A stretch of DNA of 64,000 nucleotides from assembly GCA_963757135.1 (NCBI GenBank), contig CAVWQE010000006.1, forward strand, positions 434,001 to 498,000, in the 5' to 3' direction. This document shows, piece by piece, positions 51,611 through 61,435 of this stretch. The notes below the pieces were generated by a model. That model searched no databases. It was not told where the DNA came from and saw only the letters and a list, made by a program, of their open reading frames with translations. Position numbers and translations under genes: made by a program. Source of the stretch: Gp1-AA145 sp963757135 (GTDB lineage Bacteria > Acidobacteriota > Terriglobia > Terriglobales > Acidobacteriaceae). Within the stretch, counting starts at the first letter, position 1. Every line of letters starts with the position of its first letter.

Positions 51611-53434
51611 CTACGGCTTGTTTTCCCGCTTAGCGGGAACCTCTAGTGCTAGATCTGCTGTGCCAAACAATCCCGTAAGGTTATCGCGCACCCCGAGACG
51701 CAAGATATACTTCCCCGCGACTAGCCGGATGGGCACGCTCATGGGTACCTCTTGCTTGCGCACCCGTTGATAGGTTGGCTCGGGGAGCGATGCCTCCGCG
51801 GTCTGCACTTCTGCTTTCACCAGCTTGCCTTCGGAAGAAAATGCCTGTACTTCAAACCGCAAATTGGAGTAGTGGAGGTTCCCGGCTTCGGTTACAAACA
51901 AAAGCGTGGAGGGATCCACCGCAAATTCAACGACCGTATCCGAATCCGGCAGCGGAGGCAGAGCCCGAGCCATGAAAGTGACCTCTGTCGAAGGGAGCGA
52001 TCCCGCTGTTAAAGCCGCCGTCAGCGTGCGCTCGCCGTTGGCCTTTCGCCAATCTGAAGGATTAACCGCAAAATATCCTCGGCGGTACCGCAACTGCACG
52101 CCCGGTCGGTCCACTTGCAATTTGATTTGGCGAAACTTCCCGCCCCACTTTTTGTTGCTGGGATAATAACCGAGCATGTAATAGGAGCTCGATTCCCTCA
52201 GTGCCGACCGAATGGCATCATTAAGGTCGTTGCTGTTACCGAAGTAGCGTCCGCCGGTGTCGCGGGCAATCGTCTCCAGCGCATCGTGGGTGGAGAATCG
52301 TTGAAAAGACTCGCCGCTCAAGGCGCGATTGGCATCAATGCCAAGGTGGACCTGGCCGTTGGCATCGCGACCGCTGAGGCTTGGATCCCCGAGGCTGCTC
52401 GGGACTAGTCCGCCGGCATCAATGGTGTAGGTGGCGACATGCGCATCGTTCAGCAGATTGATCGTCCGGCGGATTTGATCGCCATAATTTCTTTCTGCCT
52501 CCATTGCGCTGGGCGAATCTCCCACCACCGAGAACGGGAAGCCGGTTGAAAACCACAGCAACACCTTGCGTCCACTTTGTCCGGACGTGAACCGGGCAAT
52601 TTGCTCCAAAGCCAAAAGCGTGGTCGAAATTCGTGTGTCACGCGAGAAGTTTTCCGATTCGCGCTCAAAGCGGTCCATCATGTAGGCAATATCTTCGAAA
52701 ATGCTGGCATTGCTTCCGCCCGCCGCAAGCGTGGCAGGAAGCCCGGGGTCCGGGCCGCTGCCGGTCGGCCCCCCCGTAGCCTGCGCCGGCAAATTGACAT
52801 TCGGAGCGGGAACCGTAGCGGACGGCGTTTCCATCTGGCCCCCGTTGCGTGCCATTGCCGGTGTTTGCGCCAGGTACTGGTCCAGGGCCGATCGCAGCAG
52901 AAGCGGGTCATGAGTGAAATCCTGCAGCACCGTGAGTTTACCCGTGAGGGCAATCACAGCCAGCTTCACATTCGGATCGTACTGCCGGGCCAAAAACTTC
53001 AGCATCTGCTGTTTCACGTAAATTTGGTCTTGCGGAGGAGTGTTGAGGCCGTCCAGCAGCAATACCGCCACCGTGCCGTTTTCCGCATTCGCCTGAGTCA
53101 CCACCGGACGGTTGGTCGTGACGTGCGAAGGAAGGATCGCCGGCGACACCGGCTTCGCAGGCTCAGAAATACGTTCAGAAAAGGATGCGATCCGCTGACG
53201 AACGCCGTCTTCGGTCACGGTGAAATCATCCGCTTTCAGCCCCGTGACCGGATGCCCGTCCTTCTCGAGGACCACAGTATCCACCAGCACCATGCGAGTG
53301 GTGACGCTCAGCACCAGCCCGGGCTCTTTCGGAGGCGGAGAGGTCTGCTGCGCGGCGACGAGCGCGCTTCCCATCACCATCACCATCCCGAGCGGCACGC
53401 CGATTTGCTTCATAGAGGCAGGTCTTCGATACAT
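51611..53434 (-). CDS. Acidobacterial VWFA-related secreted protein (about 607 aa)
   Basis: A signal peptide (VPLGMVMVMGSALVAAQQ) precedes LSVTTRMVLVDTVVLEKDGHPVTGLKADDFTV, the standard opening of these proteins. The VWA-like part (about 110-400) has VAVLLLDGLNTPPQDQ, VKLAVIALTGKL and SSYYMLGYYPSNKKWGGKF. The C-terminal part is beta-rich. An internal low-complexity Pro/Gly/Ala stretch lies around 200-230. The start is placed at 53434; an in-frame ATG at 53413 directly before the signal peptide is an alternative. It is the third of four genes on one strand with TPR neighbours. Confidence 0.8.
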   Translation of the reverse strand: MYRRPASMKQIGVPLGMVMVMGSALVAAQQTSPPPKEPGLVLSVTTRMVLVDTVVLEKDGHPVTGLKADDFTVTEDGVRQRIASFSERISEPAKPVSPAILPSHVTTNRPVVTQANAENGTVAVLLLDGLNTPPQDQIYVKQQMLKFLARQYDPNVKLAVIALTGKLTVLQDFTHDPLLLRSALDQYLAQTPAMARNGGQMETPSATVPAPNVNLPAQATGGPTGSGPDPGLPATLAAGGSNASIFEDIAYMMDRFERESENFSRDTRISTTLLALEQIARFTSGQSGRKVLLWFSTGFPFSVVGDSPSAMEAERNYGDQIRRTINLLNDAHVATYTIDAGGLVPSSLGDPSLSGRDANGQVHLGIDANRALSGESFQRFSTHDALETIARDTGGRYFGNSNDLNDAIRSALRESSSYYMLGYYPSNKKWGGKFRQIKLQVDRPGVQLRYRRGYFAVNPSDWRKANGERTLTAALTAGSLPSTEVTFMARALPPLPDSDTVVEFAVDPSTLLFVTEAGNLHYSNLRFEVQAFSSEGKLVKAEVQTAEASLPEPTYQRVRKQEVPMSVPIRLVAGKYILRLGVRDNLTGLFGTADLALEVPAKRENKP

Positions 53435-53441
53435 TTGCCGA

Positions 53442-55643
53442 TTACTGCGGCTGAACATGGGGTTTGGGTCTGAATTTCTGGTACATCGCAATGGCTTGGT
53501 CTGCGTCGCTGGCCCGCCCTTCGCGCCGGTAAGCGACGCTCAACTGATAATAAGCGTAATCGGTCGGGTGCAGGCGGATCGAGGTCTCCAGGTCCTTGAT
53601 GGCGTCTTTCACTTTCCCTTGTTCCAGTAGCGCCTTGCCCAGTTCATAGTGAGCATCAGAATGGTCCGGTTGCCGGCTCACTACGTCCTGTAACAAGGGG
53701 ATGGCGGCATCTGCCTGATGCATCTGCAGCCGCACGTATCCCAACTGGTATTGCGCTGGAATGTAGCCAGGATTGACCGATAGCTCCTGCTGAAATTGAT
53801 CCGCAGACGTGTCTAGCTTTCCCTGTTTGAGTGCTACCATTCCCGAACCATAATGCGCCTCGGCAATATGCGGGTCTAGCTGCAGTGCCCGCGCAAACTC
53901 TGTCAGGGCATCGGGATAATTCTGCTGCTGAGCATAAGCCTGGCCCAGCATCAGGTGTACGGCCGGCACGTTCTGCTGCTTTTCCAGCATGCGGGAAAAA
54001 ACCCGTGCCCCGTCCTTGGCGTCTCCGCTGCGCACCAGCGACACCCCGGCCGCGTAGAGCAAGCCCGCGTTGTCCGACAACTGATCGACGACCGGGCGCA
54101 GCGTCTGCGCACTCTCCGCGAACTTATCACTCATGTAGTAGCACAGGCCCAGCATCTCGCGGATGGAGCGATCATTCGGCGTGCGGCGCAACTGCCGCTC
54201 CAGCGGCCTCGAGGCTTCGTCGTATTTCTCTGCGCGGAAGGCCGCAACACCCCAGTTGCGGTCCAGGCTGGGAATTCCAGGATCCCAGTGCGCCGCTTGC
54301 GAGAATTCCTCGGCGGCCTGCGCGAAACTTGAGGCCCGGGCCTCAATCACCCCCAGGTTGTGATATGCCTGGCCCAGCAGAAGCGACAATGACTTCGTAT
54401 ACGCGGCCTCCGCTTTCGCGTCGTGCGGTCCAGAGTCTCCGGGCCGCAGCATCATGGAGTGAAGCTCTTGCTGATTAGTGTCAGCGTTCGCCTTGCCAGA
54501 ATCGCTTCCGGCAACGTTTGCCCCATCCTTTTGAAGAGTGGAGCGAATGTGTTGCGCCTTGGCGGACTCCGCGGCGGCTTCCTCGTTCTTACCCAGCTTG
54601 CGCAGCGCTTCCGCCAGCCCCTCGTAGGCGCCTGCCATCGCGCCGTCCATCTGTTGCGCCGACGGCGTCAGCTTGATGACCGTGCGATAGGCCTCAACCG
54701 CCTTTGCCCATTGCTCCTCGGACGTGTAGCACTGGCCGAGATAATAAAAAGCGCGCGAATCTTTAGGCTGGCGCGTGATGGCTTCTTGCAGCGAGGTTTC
54801 TGCTTTGGCCAGGTCCAACTGGCGTTCGCCGCTCGAAACCTCAGGCGCCTGCGCACTCAATACAGAGGCCAGCCCCAAATAATAATGAACGTCCGGATAC
54901 TTTGGGTCGAGCGTGCTCGCGTGTTCGAATTCTCTGGCCGCCAACTGTGGATAGCTCGTCGCCAGGTAGGCCCGTCCAATCAGCACGTGCAACTGCGCGG
55001 TTTCGGGCAGCGAGTTTTTCATCTCGTCGAAAAGAACAGTTGCGAGTGACGTCTTCTTAAGCTCCAGGTGGGCCAATGCCAGGTTATACGCGATGTCAAA
55101 GTCGGTGGTCAGGCCCAGGGCCGAGTGCAATTTGTCGGCAGCGCCCTCATAGTTCCCCTGCAAGAAATCAATCTTGCCGAGTAGAGCCAGAGCGCGGAAA
55201 TGATCGGGATTTTTCTGCAGCACTGCTTTCGCATCCGCTTCCGCTTTCGACATGTTCCCGGAATAAAGCTCGGTGATGGCTAGGTCCACGGCGGGATCGG
55301 GATCATCCGGGTCCGTCGCCACAGCGTTTTGAAGCAACGACTCCGCGGCAGGATAATCCTGCCGCGCGGCGCGAAGATTGCCCAGATGGTCGAGCCCGAT
55401 CGCAATGGCCCGGTGATACTCCTTTGCCGCACTGTCCAAATCGCCGGCCAGTTGATAGGTTTGCGCCGAATCGAAATGCTGCTGCGCGGCGTCGGTTTTC
55501 AGCCCCGGATTGGTTGAGGCCGGAGCAGTCTTCCCGGCCTTGGACTCCGCTCCCTTGGCCGGCTTCTGGTCAGCACGGGCGCACGTTGCCAATGCCAATG
55601 CAGCGGCAAGGAACATCCCATGGCTGATTCGGAGCGGCATCAT
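53442..55643 (-). CDS. Large TPR-repeat secreted protein (733 aa)
   Basis: A signal peptide (ISHGMFLAAALALATCARA) is followed by some 16-18 tetratricopeptide repeats over almost the whole length, for example AVDLAITELYSGNMSKAEADAK, DVHYYLGLASVL and EAHYGSGMVALKQGKLDTSA. No enzyme domain is visible. It should act as an extracytoplasmic scaffold. It overlaps the next upstream TPR gene by 4 bases and lies just before the VWFA gene, so all are likely one transcript. Confidence 0.85.
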   Translation of the reverse strand: MMPLRISHGMFLAAALALATCARADQKPAKGAESKAGKTAPASTNPGLKTDAAQQHFDSAQTYQLAGDLDSAAKEYHRAIAIGLDHLGNLRAARQDYPAAESLLQNAVATDPDDPDPAVDLAITELYSGNMSKAEADAKAVLQKNPDHFRALALLGKIDFLQGNYEGAADKLHSALGLTTDFDIAYNLALAHLELKKTSLATVLFDEMKNSLPETAQLHVLIGRAYLATSYPQLAAREFEHASTLDPKYPDVHYYLGLASVLSAQAPEVSSGERQLDLAKAETSLQEAITRQPKDSRAFYYLGQCYTSEEQWAKAVEAYRTVIKLTPSAQQMDGAMAGAYEGLAEALRKLGKNEEAAAESAKAQHIRSTLQKDGANVAGSDSGKANADTNQQELHSMMLRPGDSGPHDAKAEAAYTKSLSLLLGQAYHNLGVIEARASSFAQAAEEFSQAAHWDPGIPSLDRNWGVAAFRAEKYDEASRPLERQLRRTPNDRSIREMLGLCYYMSDKFAESAQTLRPVVDQLSDNAGLLYAAGVSLVRSGDAKDGARVFSRMLEKQQNVPAVHLMLGQAYAQQQNYPDALTEFARALQLDPHIAEAHYGSGMVALKQGKLDTSADQFQQELSVNPGYIPAQYQLGYVRLQMHQADAAIPLLQDVVSRQPDHSDAHYELGKALLEQGKVKDAIKDLETSIRLHPTDYAYYQLSVAYRREGRASDADQAIAMYQKFRPKPHVQPQ

Positions 55644-57250
55644 TGTGGCGTAGACTTCGTGTCCGCGGATTGCGGCATTATCTCGCGTTTCAGTTTGTCA
55701 TTCATAGCCTGGTGCAATTCCTGATATATCTCCGTTTGCTTTTTTGCCTCGTCGGTCATTCCCAGGCGCGCATATACCAGCCCCAACTGATAATGGGTTT
55801 GCGGTACATCGGGGCGCAGTTTCAGCGCCATTTCCAGCGCCGTGCGGGCACCAGCTATATCTCCCTGTCGCAGCCTGATCACCCCTAGTTCCTGCTGGGC
55901 GCCGGCGTGGTTCTGGTCTGTACTCACCACCTGTTCCAAATTGGTGCGGGCCGCGTCAAAATTTCCCTGGCGTTCATCGAGCATCGCCAGGTAATAACGA
56001 GCATCATTGTTCTTGGGATCGAGCTGCAAGCTGTGGGTGAACGATTGCCTTGATTCGTCATCGTTCCCCTGGTCGTAGTCAGTCATTCCCAACAGAAAGA
56101 ACGCGTGCGGATCGTTGGGCCGCTCCGCCACCATCTTCCGCGCTAACGGATCCAGAATTTCCTGAAACCGCTGCGTCTCCTGCAATATCCTGCCATAGAT
56201 GTACTGCGCATCTGGATTTTCGGGTTCCAGATCGTACAAACGCTTGGACGCTCCTCGGGCGAGCTCGAGCTCCCCGATTTGCATATACTCGACCGCCAGC
56301 TTCATCAGCACCGTGGGGTTGTTGGGCTTGATCGCGTCTGCGCGCTTCAGCAGTTCCACAGACTCCTTCCAGCGGTTGTCCTCGGCGGCAAAGCGGGCAG
56401 AATCGAGGACGATGTCAAACGATTTCGGCTGCATGCGCAGCGCCTGAGCGAGCAACGGCCGCGCTTCCGCTTTGTGACCCTCGGCTTCGCGCACTCGCGC
56501 TAGAACATGAACGTAATCCGCGTCCGGTTTCGGTGGCCGAATCGTCTCCATCAACTTCGACGCGTCCTGGATATAGCCGTTGTGCAGCAGTACCGCCACG
56601 AAATCAAGCGCTGTTCCGCGTTTAGCCGGCGGCAAACGTAAGACCTGCAAAATCAGGGAAGGGATCTTGTCGGGCTGCGCGAGTTGAAAGTAATCATCGG
56701 CCAGCAGCGGGAGAACATCGGGTGGACGCGACGTCACTGCAATGCGCTCCACCGCCGTCACCGACTCCTGGTACTTACCCGTCTGCTCGTACAGAGCCGC
56801 CAGAGCCAGATTGGCATCGCGATCGTGAGGCGCAATCTTCACTATCGCCTGGTGAGCCGCGACCGCTTCCGCCGCTTTCCCCTCGGATTGGTACAAAGCT
56901 CCGAGGCTGCGCTGGGCCTCCAGGCTGGAAGGATCAATTTCAAGCAAGCGATGGAACAGCGCTTCGGCCTCTGCATTGCGTTTCTGGCGAACCCGCAGCT
57001 CGCCCATAAGCTCGAGCGCCCACACTTCGTTCGGATGAACGGTCAGTACGTCCCAAAGCTGCTTCTCGGCGACGGCCGATTGATCGTGGCGGATGAGCTC
57101 GGCAATTCGCGTTCTGGCGGGGATTTCGGCAATGAGCACGGAAGCGAGTGCTAAGACGACCACAACGAGCGCGGTTGGACGCCAAACCTTCCACTCACCC
57201 TTTACTGCGCGGCTGACCACCGACCTCAAGCCCCGTTTCCGTATTAGCAC
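55640..57250 (-). CDS. Membrane-anchored TPR protein (536 aa)
   Basis: An N-terminal basic stretch and one transmembrane helix (about 27-43, ALVVVVLALASVLIA) anchor about 12 TPR repeats, such as VWALELMGELRVRQKRNAEAE, DANLALAALYEQTGKYQES and PQTHYQLGLVYARLGMTDEA. It is the first gene of the VWFA/TPR run and lies 74 bases downstream of the TonB receptor. The arrangement suggests a surface complex working with the receptor; the task is unknown. Confidence 0.82.
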   Translation of the reverse strand: MLIRKRGLRSVVSRAVKGEWKVWRPTALVVVVLALASVLIAEIPARTRIAELIRHDQSAVAEKQLWDVLTVHPNEVWALELMGELRVRQKRNAEAEALFHRLLEIDPSSLEAQRSLGALYQSEGKAAEAVAAHQAIVKIAPHDRDANLALAALYEQTGKYQESVTAVERIAVTSRPPDVLPLLADDYFQLAQPDKIPSLILQVLRLPPAKRGTALDFVAVLLHNGYIQDASKLMETIRPPKPDADYVHVLARVREAEGHKAEARPLLAQALRMQPKSFDIVLDSARFAAEDNRWKESVELLKRADAIKPNNPTVLMKLAVEYMQIGELELARGASKRLYDLEPENPDAQYIYGRILQETQRFQEILDPLARKMVAERPNDPHAFFLLGMTDYDQGNDDESRQSFTHSLQLDPKNNDARYYLAMLDERQGNFDAARTNLEQVVSTDQNHAGAQQELGVIRLRQGDIAGARTALEMALKLRPDVPQTHYQLGLVYARLGMTDEAKKQTEIYQELHQAMNDKLKREIMPQSADTKSTPQ

Positions 57251-57324
57251 TGGAGTTACACTAAATTAAAAAGGTGGGCTGGACCAAAGTCAAGCCCACC
57301 TTTGCTGTGTTCGATGCCAGCGCC

Positions 57325-60300
57325 TTAGAAGATTAACTTCAGGGCGTACTGAATCTCGCGGTTACCGAGGTTGCTGGAGAACGGCGTGTTGCCGAAACTC
57401 GATCCAGGGAGCAGCGTAGTTCCCTGTACGACGCCGTTCACGAGCTGCCCGCCAGAGCCTACAAAATTCAGGTTGACGTTGCTGTCAGCGCTGGAGCCGC
57501 CGTAGCGGAACATCGGGTGGTTGAACAGGTTGAAGAACTCAAGCCGGAATTGCAGCTTGGCCTGCTCGCCCAACTTCGGAATGCCCCAGTTCTTGTCCAG
57601 CGCGAAGTCCACGTCCGCGATCGGCGGGGCATGGCACTGTCCAATTCCGGTGCTTGGTGGCTGGCCGAGAACATAACCGTTCATGGTAAACGCCGCTGGG
57701 TTGATCCACTGCAGCTTATTTCCGCTGAAGCAGTCCTCGCCAGTCATCGCTGGGCGAACGCTGAAGTGATTCTGGGCGGCGTTACCATTCACTCCCCACG
57801 GATCTCCGCCAAGGGTCGCATACACCGGATTTCCGGTGACCGGGTCAATGGTCGTTCCGGTGCAGGGTGCTCCACCCGCCAAACTGACGCAGGGTGTGCC
57901 TTGCAGTTGGCCGGTGATGGTAAGGGCATTGCCGGTTGCCGCGCTCACCACTGTGCTGGTCTCCCATCCGCCGGCAAACCCTTTCACAAAGCCATTCCGC
58001 CCTTCGAGACTTGGCAGGTTGTAAACCAAGCTCGACGAGAACACGTGCGGCCGGTCGAAGGTGGAGAGTCCACGGCTGGCCCGCGGATTGTACATGTCCG
58101 CAATGCCGTCCTGGTTATTGGGATAATCGGTTTCGGTGTTGGCGATGTTCTTGGAGAAGGTATAACTCGTCTGGAAGATGGAGTTATGCGACATCTTATA
58201 CGTGAATTGGCTCTGCAATGAGTGGTAAACGGAGTCGCCCTTGTGGGTCCACTGGTAGATGGCGCCGGGCGCTCCTGCGTACTTTGTGCCGAAGGGGAAG
58301 AAGTTAGTGCCATTTTGGTTCGAAGGTCCGCGAAGCATCCAAGGTATACGGTTCTCTGGCGGCAGTTGATCGATATCCTCGTAGGTCGCGAGGTGAACGC
58401 CGCGCAAGGCAACGTAACCAACTTCCAGCTTGGCATTGTGGAACGGAGCGACTTCGGTTGTCAGGTTCCACTGCCAGCTATTGGCAAGGTCCGGGTTCAG
58501 CGACACGCTTTGGGTTGCCGTACCGCCAAGGTTAAAGTCGAACATGTTCACGTTGTTTGTAAAGGTGGGGCCGTCGAGCGTGCGCTCAGCGCCGGTACCG
58601 ACCGTAAACGGAGGATTGGCGCCGACCAGACGGGTGCTGGTACCGCTGATCGGATCGCGGGTGAAGAACTGCCCGAGTCCCGCGCGCAGCACCCAATTCC
58701 CGTGGCCCAGCACATCCCATGCAAAGCCAACGCGCGGCGCAATCAGATGGTGGTTTGAGGGAACAATGCTACGATTACTGGAATAAACACCTCCGGGGAA
58801 GCCCAGCTTCGCACAGTCGTTAGGCGCTCCCTTGGCCAGCACAACGCCGTTGCAGGGAGAAGTAGCGTCCGGGTTGCCGTTGCTATCCTTGAGGTTGGGA
58901 TCGAACGCGGACGGCTCAAAGCTGGCCAGCTTGTTATCCGCCAGCCATGCGTCAGGCATAAACGACCAGCGGACGCCGTAGTCCAGGGTCAACCTCTTGG
59001 TTGCCTTCCAGTTATCTCCAAAGTAGAATTCCACATCGCGCCAGCGAGGATCGCTTATGGGGTTCTTATCGTTCTCGTTTGCTCCCCAGAGCGTATCCTT
59101 CAAAATCGTGTCCGACCACTGGTTACCGGTCGGGCTACTCCAGGAAAAAGCGCCGTTAGCTGCGTTAAGGCTACCGTTATAACCCGCCGCGCCCCACAGT
59201 CCGCCGGCCTCCTGACCCTGTTCCTCGTCCTTGGCATTCTGGTCGTAGAGCACGCCCATCTTGAAGGTGTGTTTGGCCATGGAAACGGAGAAATCATCTT
59301 TCCATGTGTATAGATCCTGACGGTTGGCCCACGGACCGAGGGAGCCGATATACGTGGAACACCAGCAAATCTGTTGCGGAAGCTGATTGGCATGCGTCTT
59401 GCCGCTGGTGGGGAAAATCAGGGGCATGGCGGAAACGATCTGTTGCTGCAGTTGCGGATCATCGCCGGCCTGGGTGATGTTGATGCGGTTGGCCCCCCAG
59501 GAGAAGGCAAAGTCGTTCACCTTGTTGGAGCCGAGGGTGGTGGTTAGTTTGGCCACCAGCATTTTGCTGGGCTGCGACCACGAATCGCTCACCGCCGGCC
59601 AGTTCGAATCGCCCCACAGCCCGCCCTCTTCGTATCCGTGCAGCGGGTTCACCCAGGATTCGTTGGTGAAGTTAATCATCAAGGTCGTGTTGTGGGTCAG
59701 GTTATAGTCGCCGCGAACGTTTTCTTCGCGCCAGTTCAGCGGAATCCCCACCTGTGATACCCAGTCCTGCGGGGCGCAGAGATTGCTGATGTTTGGGGCT
59801 GGAAGCTGGGAAAGATAGGCTTGGCCAGCTGGACTGAGCTGAGCGCCGGGGATGACGTATCCGGGAAACGGCTGACCCTTCGTCGCGTTTCCAGGATCCT
59901 GGGGCATGCCTGGTCCGCCGCAAGGAACCGGGCTTCCATCGGTTCTTTGGGTCAACAGAGGATTTACAGCAGGATCAGCACCCGCGGCTATCCGCGCCGC
60001 CGCTAAATCAGTGAAATCGCCGCCCTGCTCCGCGGCTGTCGGGATCCACGCCTGCCGCACTTGGCCGCGGCGTTCCTTGTTCCATTCTTCCGAGAAGAAG
60101 AAGAACAGCTTGTCCTTCTTGATCGGACCGCCTACGGTAAAACCGTAATCGTTGCGGCGCAGATAGTTCTTTTTCCCGCAAACCGGATCACCGGGGATGC
60201 AGTTCTGTTTCTGCTGGCCCAGGAAAAAGTTTTCGGCATTGAGCACATCGTTGCGGCCGTAATAGTAGACATCGCCGTGAAACTGGTTACCGCCCGCCTT

Positions 60301-61041
60301 GGTGACGAGGTTGATCTGTGCGCCGCCGGCGCCGCCGTATTCAGGGCCATAGCTATTGCGCAGGATCTTGAATTCCTGGATAGAGTCTACCGACGGATAA
60401 ATAAGGATGGTGCGCTGTGAGCCTTGGTCATTATTATTCGACCCGTTCACCTGCCACTGATTGGCATTAGCTGGTGCGCCACTGAAGGAAATGTCCACTC
60501 CAGCGAGCAAGCCCTTGTTCTTGTTGTCGAAGCCTCCGCCCACCGCCGCGCCCGGCATCAGCGTGGTCAACTCGATAAAGTTGCGGCCGTTCAGCGGCAA
60601 TTGGCTCACCTGATTGCTGAGCATCGTACCGCCCACCTCGCCGTTCTCCGTGTTCAAAGTGACCGCCGTGGCCTCTACGGTCACCGTTTCCGTGGCCGCG
60701 CCTATCGGCATCTGCACCGTCGTGTTCGTCACCGTAGCAACGTGCACTTCCACATTCTTCTGCGTTACCGTCTTGAACCCTTCCTTTGTACCGGTAATCG
60801 TATAATTCCCGACCGGGACCTGGAGGAATTTGAAACTGCCCTGCGCGTCTGAGGTCGTCTTGCGCACCGCTCCATTAGCCTGGTCAGTCAGGGTCACTGC
60901 GCAGCCTGGAAGCACAGCACCGCTCGGGTCAGTGACAGCTCCATTGATGTCGCCAGTGGTCTGCTGGGCAAACGAAACCGGCAGAAACATGACCGAGGAA
61001 ACGGCAAGAACCGCGATGAGCTTCAACAACTTGGAACCCAT
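57325..61041 (-). CDS. Oar-like TonB-dependent receptor with carboxypeptidase-regulatory domain
   Basis: A 1,238-residue outer-membrane receptor. A signal peptide (about 1-25) is followed by a carboxypeptidase-regulatory domain (about 28-115; GDINGAVTDPSGAVLPGC). Next come a plug-like part (about 120-240; SQLPLNGRNFIELTTLMPGA) and a very large beta barrel ending in Phe (YALKLIF). Such receptors dominate acidobacterial outer membranes and are thought to take up glycans or peptides. The upstream region has palindromic operators, and a LacI regulator is divergently placed, hinting at a carbohydrate ligand. Confidence 0.9.
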   Translation of the reverse strand: MGSKLLKLIAVLAVSSVMFLPVSFAQQTTGDINGAVTDPSGAVLPGCAVTLTDQANGAVRKTTSDAQGSFKFLQVPVGNYTITGTKEGFKTVTQKNVEVHVATVTNTTVQMPIGAATETVTVEATAVTLNTENGEVGGTMLSNQVSQLPLNGRNFIELTTLMPGAAVGGGFDNKNKGLLAGVDISFSGAPANANQWQVNGSNNNDQGSQRTILIYPSVDSIQEFKILRNSYGPEYGGAGGAQINLVTKAGGNQFHGDVYYYGRNDVLNAENFFLGQQKQNCIPGDPVCGKKNYLRRNDYGFTVGGPIKKDKLFFFFSEEWNKERRGQVRQAWIPTAAEQGGDFTDLAAARIAAGADPAVNPLLTQRTDGSPVPCGGPGMPQDPGNATKGQPFPGYVIPGAQLSPAGQAYLSQLPAPNISNLCAPQDWVSQVGIPLNWREENVRGDYNLTHNTTLMINFTNESWVNPLHGYEEGGLWGDSNWPAVSDSWSQPSKMLVAKLTTTLGSNKVNDFAFSWGANRINITQAGDDPQLQQQIVSAMPLIFPTSGKTHANQLPQQICWCSTYIGSLGPWANRQDLYTWKDDFSVSMAKHTFKMGVLYDQNAKDEEQGQEAGGLWGAAGYNGSLNAANGAFSWSSPTGNQWSDTILKDTLWGANENDKNPISDPRWRDVEFYFGDNWKATKRLTLDYGVRWSFMPDAWLADNKLASFEPSAFDPNLKDSNGNPDATSPCNGVVLAKGAPNDCAKLGFPGGVYSSNRSIVPSNHHLIAPRVGFAWDVLGHGNWVLRAGLGQFFTRDPISGTSTRLVGANPPFTVGTGAERTLDGPTFTNNVNMFDFNLGGTATQSVSLNPDLANSWQWNLTTEVAPFHNAKLEVGYVALRGVHLATYEDIDQLPPENRIPWMLRGPSNQNGTNFFPFGTKYAGAPGAIYQWTHKGDSVYHSLQSQFTYKMSHNSIFQTSYTFSKNIANTETDYPNNQDGIADMYNPRASRGLSTFDRPHVFSSSLVYNLPSLEGRNGFVKGFAGGWETSTVVSAATGNALTITGQLQGTPCVSLAGGAPCTGTTIDPVTGNPVYATLGGDPWGVNGNAAQNHFSVRPAMTGEDCFSGNKLQWINPAAFTMNGYVLGQPPSTGIGQCHAPPIADVDFALDKNWGIPKLGEQAKLQFRLEFFNLFNHPMFRYGGSSADSNVNLNFVGSGGQLVNGVVQGTTLLPGSSFGNTPFSSNLGNREIQYALKLIF

Positions 61042-61111
61042 AGACTTCCTCCTGGAAGACGCTTTGACTGCAGGCTTCTTGCTAAATCGGTGCTATAGAG
61101 CACATTGGAGT

Positions 61112-61139
61112 AACCTTGTAGTATTAAAGTACTAAGGTT
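61112..61139. promoter_or_regulatory. 28-bp palindromic operator before the TonB receptor
   Basis: AACCTT (61112-61117) and TAGTA (61119-61123) are mirrored by TACTA (61130-61134) and AAGGTT (61134-61139) around TTAAAG. The dyad is 71 bases before the receptor start and fits a dimeric repressor such as the adjacent LacI protein. A TTTAGTACTTA half-site lies at about 61163-61173. Confidence 0.65.
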
Positions 61140-61232
61140 GTCAAGAAAAATATAAGTTGACGTTTAGTACTTATCGCTGGAACCCTGGTACCGCCGATTG
61201 GTTCACTACTTGCCAGCCCCCGGAATCGCAAC

Positions 61233-61248
61233 TAATACTTTTGTATTA
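61233..61248. promoter_or_regulatory. Second palindromic operator, TAATAC/GTATTA
   Basis: TAATAC-TTTT-GTATTA is a perfect dyad sharing the TA(A/G)TA core with the 28-bp operator. It lies between the divergent receptor and regulator genes, 187 bases before the regulator start. A pair of sites about 115 bases apart could allow looping. Confidence 0.55.
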
Positions 61249-61297
61249 CAGCGATGGAGCGCATTTAACGGCAAGCGCCCTTACGTTGTCAAGCTAA

Positions 61298-61343
61298 AAA
61301 ACCGGTATTCTAGCTACACAATTATGTGCAAAACCGGTATTCT
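61298..61343 (+). repeat. Direct repeat AAAACCGGTATTCT before lacI-type gene
   Basis: AAAACCGGTATTCT stands at 61298-61311 and again at 61330-61343, 32 bases apart (three helical turns). Each contains the palindrome ACCGGT. The pair lies about 100 bases before the regulator start and may bind an activator or the LacI protein itself. Confidence 0.5.
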
Positions 61344-61435
61344 TGGGCTTCTTGAGCAACCGAGAGCAGTTAGGGGTGCTTCCCCGTGTTGATTAAGTCA
61401 GGCAGGATCGCCGCGATGTCAGCATCAAAAGTTCT

